64,000 nt of DNA from Opitutaceae bacterium (GTDB lineage Bacteria; Verrucomicrobiota; Verrucomicrobiia; Opitutales; Opitutaceae). The DNA is taken from contig JAQTYQ010000016.1 in NCBI GenBank assembly GCA_028688225.1, positions 25,101 through 89,100 of the forward strand, given 5' to 3'. This document shows positions 28,104 through 37,305 of the stretch, one piece after another (position 1 is the stretch's first letter; every line of letters starts with the position of its first letter). A program made the position numbers and the translations under genes. Below the pieces are notes generated by a model, which worked only from the letters and a program-made list of their open reading frames with translations, searched no databases and was not told the DNA's origin.

Positions 28104-28355
28104 TCACCCTATCTGCACCACGTTGTGGCCTTCACGCACTTCAATCACAAATCGACCCTCTGACCTTCTCCAGCGAATCACGGCGTGTTCAGAAACGTGT
28201 CTCCCCAGGGTCATCTCGTATTCTTCGACCAGCTCCAGCGCCACCTCGTGCTGCCGCCACCGTTCCGCAAACGAAAGGGCGAGATTCGTATCCAGCAGGT
28301 CCAGGTCGATACCCGCACGGCGTGCCTCATCCAAAGCTGGATCTGGTTTTTCCAT
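28104..28355 (-). CDS. Small hypothetical protein
   Basis: 83 residues from ATG 28355 (MEKPDPALDEARRAGIDLDLL). No family is recognised. It is acidic at the N-terminus and has a compact alpha/beta look at the C-terminus (RWRRSEGRFVIEVREGHNVVQ). Codon use resembles the neighbours. A longer frame exists, but its first 22 codons come from a CCACGGAT-type repeat. It ends only a few bases from a REP element. Confidence 0.5.
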   Translation of the reverse strand: MEKPDPALDEARRAGIDLDLLDTNLALSFAERWRQHEVALELVEEYEMTLGRHVSEHAVIRWRRSEGRFVIEVREGHNVVQIG

Positions 28356-28451
28356 GGAGCGATTATCAGTGGATGCCCGGGAGGAGTCTGCTCTATCCGT
28401 GATCCGTGCCCATCTGTGCAATCCGTGGTTAATACAAGACGGTATTCGGCT

Positions 28452-28859
28452 TTAGTCGTCAAATCCACCCCGCCGCGCCTGCTTGATGCGCGAGCGGCGT
28501 TTCTTGCTCTCAATCATCCGGACCTTCTGTCCCCGGCTCTTCTGCCGGGTGCGCCGGCGCTCCGCCTCCCGTTCGGCCTGCGCGGCCTGCGCCGCCGCCG
28601 CACGCCTCGCCTCGAACTTGGCGCACAGCTCGGCCCAGGCCCGCGCCCGGTTCACCACCTGCGAACGCTCGGCCTGGCAGCGCACCTCCACCCCGGTCGG
28701 CCGGTGGCGTAACCACACGGTGGACGCGGTCTTGTTGATTTTCTGCCCACCTGGTCCGGTGCCGCGGATGAAGCGTTCCTCCACGTCGTCCGGCCATACG
28801 CCCAGCCCGGCCAGCCGCCGCCGCACATCGGCCTCGATTTGCAGTGGAAATCCGGTCAT
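28452..28859 (-). CDS. ArfB-like peptidyl-tRNA hydrolase (class I release factor-like, GGQ)
   Basis: 135 residues comprising only the release-factor catalytic domain: FIRGTGPGGQKINKTAS contains the GGQ that enters the peptidyl-transferase centre, followed by VWLRHRPTGVEVRCQAERSQ and a basic C-terminal tail (RRRTRQKSRGQKVRM). Stand-alone GGQ proteins of this kind (ArfB, C12orf65/mtRF-R group) rescue stalled ribosomes. No codon-recognition domain is present. Confidence 0.85.
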   Translation of the reverse strand: MTGFPLQIEADVRRRLAGLGVWPDDVEERFIRGTGPGGQKINKTASTVWLRHRPTGVEVRCQAERSQVVNRARAWAELCAKFEARRAAAAQAAQAEREAERRRTRQKSRGQKVRMIESKKRRSRIKQARRGGFDD

Positions 28860-29018
28860 GGCTTTGTTTCTCTCTGGGAGTTTGCCGGACTATGGAGCCT
28901 GGCAGGCTGCTGGTGAAACCTATGCGGCTCCCGGCAGTCAAACCAAACTCCGCGACTCCAGCAATTTAATCATTTCCCTCGTCCCGCTCCTTCTCCCCTC
29001 CCCAACCCGCTCCGTCCT

Positions 29019-30002
29019 ATGCCCAACGGTCCCGTCTGGTCCCAGAAAATCCGCGCCGAAATCGCCAAGGCTGTCATCGGCCAGGATGTCATCGTCGAGC
29101 GTTTGCTGGTCGCTCTGCTCGCCAACGGCCACGTGCTGCTCGAAGGCATGCCCGGGCTCGCCAAGACGCTCCTGGTCAAATCGCTCGGCCAGGCGCTCGG
29201 CGTGCAGTTCGAGCGCATCCAATTCACGCCCGACCTGCTGCCGAGCGACGTCGTCGGCACCATGGTCTTCCAGCCGAAGGAGGGCACGTTCGCCCCCCAT
29301 CGCGGCCCGATCTTCGCCAACCTGCTGCTGGCCGACGAAATCAACCGCGCGCCTGCCAAGGTGCAGAGCGCGCTGCTCGAGGCGATGCAGGAGCGGCAGG
29401 TCACGATCGGCGGCCATTCGCAGGCGCTGCCGTCGCCGTTCTTCGTCATGGCCACGCAGAATCCCATCGAGCAGGAGGGCACGTATCCGCTGCCCGTGGC
29501 CCAGACCGACCGCTTCCTCTTCAAGCTCATCCTCGACTATCCCTCCGCCGAGGAGGAGCATACGGTGATGCAGCGCTGGGGCCTGGTCACCAGGCAACCC
29601 GCGCTGGCCGCCGTCTCCAGCGGCGCCGAGCTGCTCGCACTGCGGCAGGAAGTCGACCGGATCCACGTGGCGCCCGAGGTGCACCGCTACATCCTTTCGC
29701 TGGTCCGCACCACCCGCATGCTGGCCGAGCGCACGGACAATCCCGCCGCCAAGCGCCAGCTCAACTTCGGCGCCTCGCCGCGCGCCTCGCTCGCCCTCTT
29801 CCAGGCCGGCCGCGCGCTGGCCTGGCTGCGCGGCGAGGACTTCGTCGCCCCCGCCCTTTTGCAGGAACTCGCGCCCGACATCCTGCGCCACCGGCTCGGG
29901 CTCACCTACGAGGCCGAGGCGGAGGAGATCACCACTGATAAAATCATCGGCCAGATCATCGAGCGCACGCCGGTGCCGGCGCTCAGCCCGGCCGCCGGGT
30001 GA
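29019..30002 (+). CDS. MoxR-family AAA+ ATPase
   Basis: 327 residues: MoxR-type Walker A GMPGLAKT, Walker B LLLADEINRAPAKVQSALLE, sensor 1 ATQNPIEQEGTYPLP and the sensor-2 Arg in SPRASLAL. MoxR proteins act as chaperone-like ATPases with von Willebrand A proteins encoded next to them. It is the first gene of the moxR-DUF58-batA-batB/C-batD/E cluster. Confidence 0.94.
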   Translation: MPNGPVWSQKIRAEIAKAVIGQDVIVERLLVALLANGHVLLEGMPGLAKTLLVKSLGQALGVQFERIQFTPDLLPSDVVGTMVFQPKEGTFAPHRGPIFANLLLADEINRAPAKVQSALLEAMQERQVTIGGHSQALPSPFFVMATQNPIEQEGTYPLPVAQTDRFLFKLILDYPSAEEEHTVMQRWGLVTRQPALAAVSSGAELLALRQEVDRIHVAPEVHRYILSLVRTTRMLAERTDNPAAKRQLNFGASPRASLALFQAGRALAWLRGEDFVAPALLQELAPDILRHRLGLTYEAEAEEITTDKIIGQIIERTPVPALSPAAG

Positions 30003-30042
30003 GTTCATCGATTCCGGCGTTTCCGTCCAACCTGGTCATCCC

Positions 30043-31014
30043 TTGCCTGCGCCAACCTCCACCGCCGCCAGTCCGCAATCCCAGCTGGCCCTGCTGCGCC
30101 GGCTGGAGTGGCGCGTGCGGCATGCCGTCGAGAATGTGCTCAGCGGCGAATACCGCTCGGCCTTCCGCGGCCGCGGCATGGAGTTCGACCAGGTGGTGAA
30201 GTACGAGTTTGGCGACGACGTGCGCGACATCGACTGGAACGTCACCGCCCGCCTCGGCGAGCCTTACCGCAAGAAATTCGTCGAGGAACGCGAGGTCACG
30301 CTGCTGCTCGTGTTCGAGGACTCGCCCAGCCTGCAGTTCGGCTCGTCGAGCCTGTCCAAGCGCGAGGCGCTGCTCGAGCTGGCCGGACTGGTCATGCTGC
30401 TGGGCGCCGTCAACCGCGACCGGGTGGGCTACGTCTACGCCGCGCCCGACGGCTACCAGGTCAGGGAGCCGGTGCGTGGCCGCGGCCCGATCCTGCATGC
30501 CGCCTCCACCCTGCTCGGCGTGCCGCCGCCCCCGCTGCATGAAACCGGAGAGCGGAAACCGGAAACTGGAGAGAAGGAGCCTGCGGATCGGCTTGCCGAA
30601 ATCCGGTATCCGCAATCCGAAATTCCCTGGCGGCTCCTCGCGCGGTCCGCGCCGAAGCACAGCATTCTCATCTGGCTCTCCGACTTTCCGCCCCGCGAGG
30701 CCCCCGAGGGCTGGGGCGTGCTGCAGCGCCGCTACCAGACGATGGGCTTTCGCGTCGACGATCCGTGGGAGCGCGCCCTCCCGGCCGGCGACACGCTCGT
30801 GGCCTACGATCCGCTGGCCCGCCGGCTGGTCACCTTGGACGGCACGGCGGCCCAGCGCGCAGGGCATGCCGACTGGGTCAAGCGCCGCGAGGCCGGCTTC
30901 CGCGACCTGTTTCCCGACTCGCTCAGCCGTCTCGTGGTGGGCACCCGGGAGCCGCGCCTGGATGCGCTGGTGCGCTTCTTCCACGCCCGCATGAAAACCC
31001 GAACAAGGGGATAA
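30043..31014 (+). CDS. DUF58 protein of the MoxR/Bat cluster, with an in-frame repeat insert
   Basis: 323 residues from TTG 30043 (no better start is visible). The DUF58 signature is FDQVVKYEFGDDVRDIDWNVTARLG, followed by KKFVEEREVTLLLVFEDS. About residues 167-196 (ETGERKPETGEKEPADRL and so on) are encoded by ACCGGAAACCGGA and ATCCGGTATCCGCAATCC words that also occur between genes in this window, so the loop appears to be an in-frame repeat insertion. It probably works with the MoxR ATPase and Bat proteins. Confidence 0.85.
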   Translation: MPAPTSTAASPQSQLALLRRLEWRVRHAVENVLSGEYRSAFRGRGMEFDQVVKYEFGDDVRDIDWNVTARLGEPYRKKFVEEREVTLLLVFEDSPSLQFGSSSLSKREALLELAGLVMLLGAVNRDRVGYVYAAPDGYQVREPVRGRGPILHAASTLLGVPPPPLHETGERKPETGEKEPADRLAEIRYPQSEIPWRLLARSAPKHSILIWLSDFPPREAPEGWGVLQRRYQTMGFRVDDPWERALPAGDTLVAYDPLARRLVTLDGTAAQRAGHADWVKRREAGFRDLFPDSLSRLVVGTREPRLDALVRFFHARMKTRTRG

Positions 31015-31295
31015 ATCCCAAGTGCCAAGTTCCAATTTCCAAGGAAGCCACCCACGCCCATGACCATGGCTCCAGAGCGCAAGAGACCGTTGGCCGTAGC
31101 AGCCGACATGAGGAGGCTGATGTACTGCTGGGCAACAGACCGCCTCGTTACCTCGGCGGCTACAGGCTTCGCCTCTTTTCGGCTGTATCGATCCGGTTTG
31201 GTTTTCCTCCGGGGTTTGGAAATTGGCCCTTGGAATTTCCCTGGGGTTTGGCGTTTGGAGTTTGGCACTTTTCCCAGGCCCTTGGAGTTTCCGAC
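31015..31295. repeat. Repeat-filled gap inside the bat operon
   Basis: CAAGTTCCAATTTCCAAGG near the start and its inverted forms (GGAAATTGGCCCTTGGAATT) near the end flank a GTAG-headed unit at 31096-31163 (GTAGCAGCCGACATGAGGAG ... CTAC) related to 37054-37119. No gene is seen. Confidence 0.6.
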
Positions 31296-32375
31296 ATGAG
31301 CTACGGGAACTACCTCCTGCACGACCCCTGGTGGCTGCTGGCGCTGGCCTTGATCCCGTTGCTGGCCTGGCTGCGCGGCCGGCGCGGCGTGCCCGCGCTC
31401 GTGGTGCCGTTTGCCGCCGCCTGGTACCGGCCTTCGTTTGTGACCGTCTCCCGGCTGCCGGCTGGCGTCGCCGTCGCCGGACTCGTCCTGCTCGTGCTGG
31501 CCCTGGCGCGCCCGCAGCATGTCGACGACCGGCGCGAGGCGCACCAGCAGGGTTACGACCTGATGCTCGCGATCGACCTTTCCGGCAGTATGCTCGCCGA
31601 GGACAATCACCGGCCCGGCGAGGGCCCCAACCGCCTGCAGGTCATCAAGCCGGTCATCCGGGCGTTCATCGAGAACCGGCCCAACGACCGCATCGGCATC
31701 GTGGTGTTCGCCACCAACGCCTACACGCTTTCGCCCCTCACCTTCGACCACGCCTGGCTCGGCCGCCAGCTCGACCGCCTCGAGATCGGGGTGATCGAGG
31801 CCGACCACACCGCCGTCGGCGACGGACTTGGCGTCGCGCTGACGCGCCTCGAACAGGCGGGCCGCGAGGAGGGACGCCGGCGCCAGGGCGCGTTCATCGT
31901 CCTGCTCACCGACGGCTCCAACAACTCAGGGGTGCTGACACCGATGCAGGCCGCCGACCTCGCCCGTGCCCGCGGCATCCCGGTCTACACCATCGGCGCG
32001 GGCAAGGACGGCTACACCTTCCTGCCCGTGCGCGACGAACGCGGCCGGACCATCACCTACACCCAGATCCTGTCCGACCTCGACGAGAACGCACTGACCG
32101 CCATCGCCAACCAGACCGGCGGCCGGTTCTTCCGCGCCCGCGACGCCGATACCATCGAGTCGGCCTTCAAGGCGATCGACCGGGCGCAGAAGATCGAGTT
32201 CGAGGCCAAGGCCTACCTTGTCACCACCGAGCTCTTCCCCTGGTTCGCCGTGCCCGGCCTGGCCGGCCTGCTGCTGGCCGGCCTCTTTCTCGCCTGGTCC
32301 ACGCTGCGCCGCCGGCCTGCCCCGGTCCCGCCCGTCCGCCCGTCATCCCTCGCCGGTCCCCGCGCCCTGCCATGA
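31296..32375 (+). CDS. BatA-like von Willebrand factor A membrane protein
   Basis: 359 residues: two N-terminal transmembrane helices (WWLLALALIPLLAWL; VAVAGLVLLVLALA), a VWA domain with the MIDAS motif DLSGSM near residue 95 and LLTDGSNNSG, and a C-terminal transmembrane helix (WFAVPGLAGLLLAGLFLAW). Bat proteins, first linked to aerotolerance, are thought to form an envelope complex with MoxR. The stop overlaps the start of the next gene by 4 bases (ATGA). Confidence 0.92.
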   Translation: MSYGNYLLHDPWWLLALALIPLLAWLRGRRGVPALVVPFAAAWYRPSFVTVSRLPAGVAVAGLVLLVLALARPQHVDDRREAHQQGYDLMLAIDLSGSMLAEDNHRPGEGPNRLQVIKPVIRAFIENRPNDRIGIVVFATNAYTLSPLTFDHAWLGRQLDRLEIGVIEADHTAVGDGLGVALTRLEQAGREEGRRRQGAFIVLLTDGSNNSGVLTPMQAADLARARGIPVYTIGAGKDGYTFLPVRDERGRTITYTQILSDLDENALTAIANQTGGRFFRARDADTIESAFKAIDRAQKIEFEAKAYLVTTELFPWFAVPGLAGLLLAGLFLAWSTLRRRPAPVPPVRPSSLAGPRALP

Positions 32376-34186
32376 ATTTTCACTGGCCGCATTTGCTCTG
32401 GCTGCTCGTGCCCGTCGTCATCCTGGCGGTGCTGGATGCCGTCCGCCGCGGCCGCGGGGAATCGGCCCGCAATTGGCCGAAGATCCTGCGGGCCTGGGCG
32501 GGGGCGCGGCAGGCGGCGGTCGGCGACGGGCATCACCACACCCGCGGCCGGCTGCTGCTCTGGCTCGGCCTGGCCCTCGGCGTCGTGGCGCTCGCCCGGC
32601 CGCAATGGGGCCGCATCGAGGAGCCGGTGTTCGACCAGTCGCGCGAGATCGTCATCGCCCTCGACCTCTCGCGCAGCATGCTGGCGCCCGACGTGCGGCC
32701 CTCGCGGCTGGAGCGCGCCCGGCTGCTCATCCAGGGCCTCCTCGACGGACTGCGCGGCGAGCGCGTCGGCCTGGTGGTGTTCGCCGGCACGGCGTTCCTG
32801 CAGGTGCCGCTGAGCGCCGACTACGAGGTGCTCAATGAATTTCTGCCCGCGCTCAATCCCGCGTACATGCCGGTGGTCGGCACCGATTATGAGGCGATGC
32901 TGCGGGCGGTGCTCGATGCCTTCGGCGACGGCGGCACCGCCGACCGCTACCTCATCGTCCTGAGCGACGGCGAAAGCCAGACCGACACCTGGCGCGACCT
33001 CGTTGCCGATTTCCGCCGGAAGAACATCCGCGTGCTCGGCCTCGGCGTCGGCACCGCGGAGGGGACATTCATCCCCGACCAGTCAGGCGGGTACGTGAAG
33101 GACGAACGCGGCGCGGTTGTGCTTTCCAAGCTCAACAGCTCCACCCTGCAAGAGCTCGCCGCGGCCACCAACGGTGTCTACACCGACGCCAGCACCTGGG
33201 TCGACCTGGGTGCCCTGCTCAAGCAGACGATCGCGGCCGGTCAACGCGGCGAGTTCAAGGAGCGCGTCGAGGTGCGGCAGATCGAGCGCTTCCAATGGGC
33301 GCTGGCCCCCACGCTGCTCTGCCTGCTGCTCAGCCTGTGGCGCGAATTTCCGGTGCGGCCGCGCGTGCGCAGCCTGCCGCTGGCCGCGCCGGCGGCGCGG
33401 AAATCCCAAATCTCAAGTTCCAAATTGCATGGAGCAGAAGGAGCCGCAGCCCTGATCCTGCTCGCCTTGCTTTTCGGTCTCCGGTTTCCGCCATCCGCAA
33501 TCGGAGCCGAGGATACTTCGGTCTATGCCGCACCGCTCAGCAAACTCGTCGAGCGCCTCTCCGCGCAGCCGGCGCTTTCCGCCGGCGACTATGCCGCCCT
33601 GGCGCGGGAAACCGTCACCTGGGGGCAGCGGCTGCAGCAAGCCGGGCAGGCCGTGACCCCCGGACCGGTGAACGACGCCCTCGCCGGCGTCGCCGCAGGC
33701 GAAAAGCTCGACGCGAAGGCCGTCGACTGGGCGCAGCTCCGGGGCGACCTCGGGGAATTGCTCAGGAAGCCGCCCGAGCCGCCGCCGCAATCGCAGCCGC
33801 CTCCCAAGCAGGACCAGCAGCAGAAAAAGGAGCAGCAGCAACAAGCACCGCCGCAAAGTTCCGGCGGCGGCTCACAAAACCAACCGCAGGAGAAACAGGA
33901 GTCGCAATCACCGCCTGAGCCGCCGCCAACCCAGAACTCAGAACCCAAGACCCAAAACCGGCCTCCTCCGCCGCCGCCAAAACCGTCCGAACAGGCCAAC
34001 ACCGGCGAGACCCAGAAGATCGGCGGCCAGGCGCAGTCGCCGTCGGACGCCAAGTCCGACCCGTCCCTCGTGCTGCCCATCCAGAAACTTGACCAGTTGC
34101 GCAACCAGGATTCGCCCGCCGAGCTTTTCCAGATGCTCGACAGCCGGAACTCCAAACCCTCTCCGAAGAAAGGCCGCGACTGGTGA
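32372..34186 (+). CDS. BatB-BatC fusion: VWA membrane protein with a Pro/Gln-rich tail
   Basis: 604 residues. The BatB half has transmembrane segments at the N-terminus, MIDAS DLSRSM near residue 102, VLSDGES, and another helix near 330. After about residue 345 comes a region partly encoded by dispersed repeat words (RKSQISSSKLHGAEG; FGLRFPPSAIGAE), then a helical part and a BatC-like low-complexity tail rich in P, Q, K and S (about 470-570) ending in LVLPIQKLDQLRNQDSP, the BatC-type C-terminus. In many bacteria BatB and BatC are separate genes. It overlaps the next gene by 4 bases. Confidence 0.87.
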   Translation: MNFHWPHLLWLLVPVVILAVLDAVRRGRGESARNWPKILRAWAGARQAAVGDGHHHTRGRLLLWLGLALGVVALARPQWGRIEEPVFDQSREIVIALDLSRSMLAPDVRPSRLERARLLIQGLLDGLRGERVGLVVFAGTAFLQVPLSADYEVLNEFLPALNPAYMPVVGTDYEAMLRAVLDAFGDGGTADRYLIVLSDGESQTDTWRDLVADFRRKNIRVLGLGVGTAEGTFIPDQSGGYVKDERGAVVLSKLNSSTLQELAAATNGVYTDASTWVDLGALLKQTIAAGQRGEFKERVEVRQIERFQWALAPTLLCLLLSLWREFPVRPRVRSLPLAAPAARKSQISSSKLHGAEGAAALILLALLFGLRFPPSAIGAEDTSVYAAPLSKLVERLSAQPALSAGDYAALARETVTWGQRLQQAGQAVTPGPVNDALAGVAAGEKLDAKAVDWAQLRGDLGELLRKPPEPPPQSQPPPKQDQQQKKEQQQQAPPQSSGGGSQNQPQEKQESQSPPEPPPTQNSEPKTQNRPPPPPPKPSEQANTGETQKIGGQAQSPSDAKSDPSLVLPIQKLDQLRNQDSPAELFQMLDSRNSKPSPKKGRDW

Positions 34187-36894
34187 AGCCTTCCATGTTC
34201 CGTCTCACCCTCATGCTCCTGCTGGCGCTGGCACCCGGCGCCGCGCTCGCCCAGCGCGTCTATTGGGAACCCAACGCCGGGTCGCTCGCCTACAACCAGG
34301 TCAGCCAGCTGCAGCTCGTCTTCGAAAACTGCCAGCCGGATGGCGACCCGCCGATCCCGTCGGTCGGAGGCCTGGAGATGCAGTACACCGGCAGTGGTTC
34401 GACGTTCTCGATGGAGAACCTGCATGTCACCCGCCGGGTCATGCTGAACTACGCCGTGCGCCCGACCCGGCGGCCCGAGGTGCGCGTCCCCGCTTTCGAC
34501 GTCGCCACCGACAAGGGCACCCAGCACGTTGCCGCCGCGACTTTCGCCATCGGCAATGCCACCGTCGGCCAGACCGCCATCCCGCTCGAGACGGCCGCCG
34601 GCGCGCGGCTCGCCCCGGCCGGCGGTGCGTTCTGGGCCGGCGAGGTGTTCCCCGTCACCTACACACTGGACATCGCGCAGCGCTTCCGGCCCCGCCCGCC
34701 GGGCCCGGTCGTGTGGAAGCCGGCGCCGCTCGCCGTCGAGGACTGGGCGCAGCCCGAGCAGTTTGAATCGAGCAGCGGCGGCGAGCCGCGCGTCGGCCTC
34801 ATCTACAAGACCCGCGGCTACATTCCCGCGCCGGGTCCCTGCAAAATCCCGGCGGCCGCGCAGGAAGTCGTGCTCGTCGTCAACACCAGCGGCAGCCTGT
34901 TCTCGTATCCGTTCTCCTCGCCCGAGATGGTCCAGCACACCGTCACCAGCAACGAGCCGGCGCTTACCATCAAGCCGCTGCCCGACGGTGCGCCCGCGGA
35001 TTTCGGCGGGGCCGTGGGCCAGTTCACCTTCACCTCCAAGGTCGTGCCCCTCTCCGTGGCGGTCGGCGAGCCCATCACCTGGACCCTCGAGCTCGCGGGC
35101 ACCGGCAACTGGCCCGACCTCCACGGACTCCCGGCGCGCGAGGTCTCGAAGGATTTCAAGGTGCTGCAGCCCCAGGCCAAACGCACCCCGGCCGAGGGCA
35201 AACTTTTCGACGGCACCCTCAACGAGGATGCCGTGCTGATCCCCACCAAGCCGGGCACCTATACGCTCGGGCCCGTCAGCTATTCCTATTTCGACCCGCG
35301 CCGCGGCACCTACCAGACTGTGAAAACCGGGCAGGTGACGGTGACCATCACTCCGCCTGGCGCCGCCGAGCCGGGCACCCAGTCGCTGTTCACCCCGGAA
35401 TCCAAAACCCCGGCTGTCAAACCCAAGGCCCCGGGTTCCGCCGCCTACACGCCGCAACTGCCGGCTTCGCCCGCCGCCCCGGCTGCGATCCCGCGCGATC
35501 CGCTGCCCGGCGCCGGCAAGGCCGCGGTGCCGCTGTCCAGCCTGGCCCTGGCCCTCTGGCTGTTGACCTCGGTCCTCTGGGTCGCGCCCGTGTGGCTGGT
35601 CTTCGCCGCGCTGCGCTCCCGGCAGACCGATCCGCTGCGCCTCCGGCGCGAGGCCCGGGCCCGCCTCGGCCAGACCCTGGCCTTCCTGCGCGGAGCCGCC
35701 ACCGCGACTGCGCGGGTGCAGGCCCTGCACGCGTGGCAGCGCGACACCGCCGCGCTCCTTGGCATCACTCATGCCACCCCGACCGGTGCGACCATTGCAA
35801 ACCTGGCCCAGAAACCAGAGACCAGAAGCCAGAAGCCTGGACCCTCAACTCCAAACCCTGAACTCAAAACTCTGGACTCCGGTCCTTGGTCCGTCCTCTG
35901 GACGGAAGCCGACCGCGCCCTTTACGGCAGCAACAACATCCTGCCGGACGACTGGCTGGTGCGCGCCGAGGCTGCGCTGGAATCTATCCGTGTGCCGGCC
36001 TGGGAGTCGTCCTCATTATTCAACCTGCGCAATCTTCTGCCGTGGCTGGTCTTGGAAAACGGCAACCGGAAAGCGGAGGCCGGAAAGCTCTTCACCTTCA
36101 TCATCCTGCTGGTCCTGCTTGCCGGCGTTTGTGGCCCGCTCTCCGCCGCGGAATCCGGCGCGCAAGACGCCAAACCCGAGACCCCGGGCTACTTCAGCGG
36201 TCCGCTCCCCGCCTACAACGCCGGCAATTTTGCCGCCGCCGAGCAAGGCTGGCGCGGCGCCGTGGCCCGCCAGCCCACCGACTGGGTGGCACGGCACAAC
36301 CTCGCCCTCGCACTCGCCCAGCAGGGCCACTGGCCCGAGGCCGCAGCCCAGTGGACCTCCGCCTTCCTGCTCAATCCGCGCGACGAGTCGGTGCGCTGGC
36401 ACCTGGCCCTGGGCTACGAGCGCGCCGGCTACACGCCGCCGGGGCTCGGCGAGTTTGCGCAGGCCTCGGGGCCGCATCTGGTGGCGCGCCTGGCCTCGCC
36501 CGCCGGGTGGCAGTGGCTGCTGGTCGCGGCCGGCGTGGTGCTCGCCGCGGGCCTGCTGCTGCTGCTGTTGCGCGCCTACCGCGGCCTCGCCAACGGCTGG
36601 ACGCGGCCGGCCGCCCTCACGGCCGTGGGCGTCGCGTTCCTCCTGCTGCTCGGCGCGGTGACATCGCTGCATTTCTACGGCGACACCGCGGATGCGCGGG
36701 CCGCGATCGTCTGGCATCAGGTGCTGCTGCGCTCGATTCCCACCGAAGCCGACACGCAACAGAAGACCTCCTCGTTGCCCGCCGGCTCGCTCGCCGTGGT
36801 GAACAAGACCTTCCTCGGCTGGGCGCGCCTGTCGTTCCCCAACGGCCAGACCGGCTGGGTCCGCCAGGACGACATCGTCTGGCTGTACCGGTGA
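34183..36894 (+). CDS. BatD-BatE fusion: BatD-type protein with TPR and SH3 C-terminus
   Basis: 903 residues from GTG 34183. Signal peptide (MLLLALAPGAALAQ), BatD-type immunoglobulin-like beta domains to about residue 400, a Pro/Ala linker, a transmembrane helix (LALALWLLTSVLWVAPVWLVF) and a helical region. The second half (after about 625) has its own hydrophobic segment, tetratricopeptide-like repeats (YNAGNFAAAEQGWRGAVAR; WVARHNLALALAQQGHW), two transmembrane helices and a bacterial SH3 (NKTFLGWARLSFPNGQTGWV), as in BatE. Residues near 545-565 and 628-635 derive from word-like repeats (KPETRSQKPGPSTPNPE). Confidence 0.85.
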   Translation: MKPSMFRLTLMLLLALAPGAALAQRVYWEPNAGSLAYNQVSQLQLVFENCQPDGDPPIPSVGGLEMQYTGSGSTFSMENLHVTRRVMLNYAVRPTRRPEVRVPAFDVATDKGTQHVAAATFAIGNATVGQTAIPLETAAGARLAPAGGAFWAGEVFPVTYTLDIAQRFRPRPPGPVVWKPAPLAVEDWAQPEQFESSSGGEPRVGLIYKTRGYIPAPGPCKIPAAAQEVVLVVNTSGSLFSYPFSSPEMVQHTVTSNEPALTIKPLPDGAPADFGGAVGQFTFTSKVVPLSVAVGEPITWTLELAGTGNWPDLHGLPAREVSKDFKVLQPQAKRTPAEGKLFDGTLNEDAVLIPTKPGTYTLGPVSYSYFDPRRGTYQTVKTGQVTVTITPPGAAEPGTQSLFTPESKTPAVKPKAPGSAAYTPQLPASPAAPAAIPRDPLPGAGKAAVPLSSLALALWLLTSVLWVAPVWLVFAALRSRQTDPLRLRREARARLGQTLAFLRGAATATARVQALHAWQRDTAALLGITHATPTGATIANLAQKPETRSQKPGPSTPNPELKTLDSGPWSVLWTEADRALYGSNNILPDDWLVRAEAALESIRVPAWESSSLFNLRNLLPWLVLENGNRKAEAGKLFTFIILLVLLAGVCGPLSAAESGAQDAKPETPGYFSGPLPAYNAGNFAAAEQGWRGAVARQPTDWVARHNLALALAQQGHWPEAAAQWTSAFLLNPRDESVRWHLALGYERAGYTPPGLGEFAQASGPHLVARLASPAGWQWLLVAAGVVLAAGLLLLLLRAYRGLANGWTRPAALTAVGVAFLLLLGAVTSLHFYGDTADARAAIVWHQVLLRSIPTEADTQQKTSSLPAGSLAVVNKTFLGWARLSFPNGQTGWVRQDDIVWLYR

Positions 36895-37305
36895 GCTGGA
36901 TTCATGCAGTTGGACCGCAACAGCAGAAGTCCGCCGTTTCGACAAACTCATCCTTCGACGGGTTCGACAGGCTCACCACCGGCAAGCTCAGAATGACCCT
37001 CAGCAAGGTCGAACGGGGCAAGACCCCGAGAGCCGGTCGGGAGGAGCAAGAATGTAGCAGCCGACGTCAGGAGGCTGTGAGTCGCCGCCCATCTCCAGTC
37101 TCGTCACCTCTACTGCTACGCGATTCTGTGCCATCCGGCGATGGCTCGCGGGTGATCCGCGACGCAGGCTGAACCGAACATGCATCATCAAACCACAAGG
37201 GTCGCGAAGGGCATCCGCAGTGACCGCTACACTTAACCTATCGACCGTTCTCCCTTGTCATTCCACCAGGATGAGAAAGATAGGGGCACCCCAAAACCAG
37301 CCTGC
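36895..37305. other. Intergenic repeat region after the bat operon
   Basis: About 410 bases without a gene. It holds a TTCGACGGGTTCGACAGGCTC word repeat (about 36940-36990) and a GTAG-headed element at 37054-37119 related to 31096-31163. No promoter or terminator could be assigned. Confidence 0.5.
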
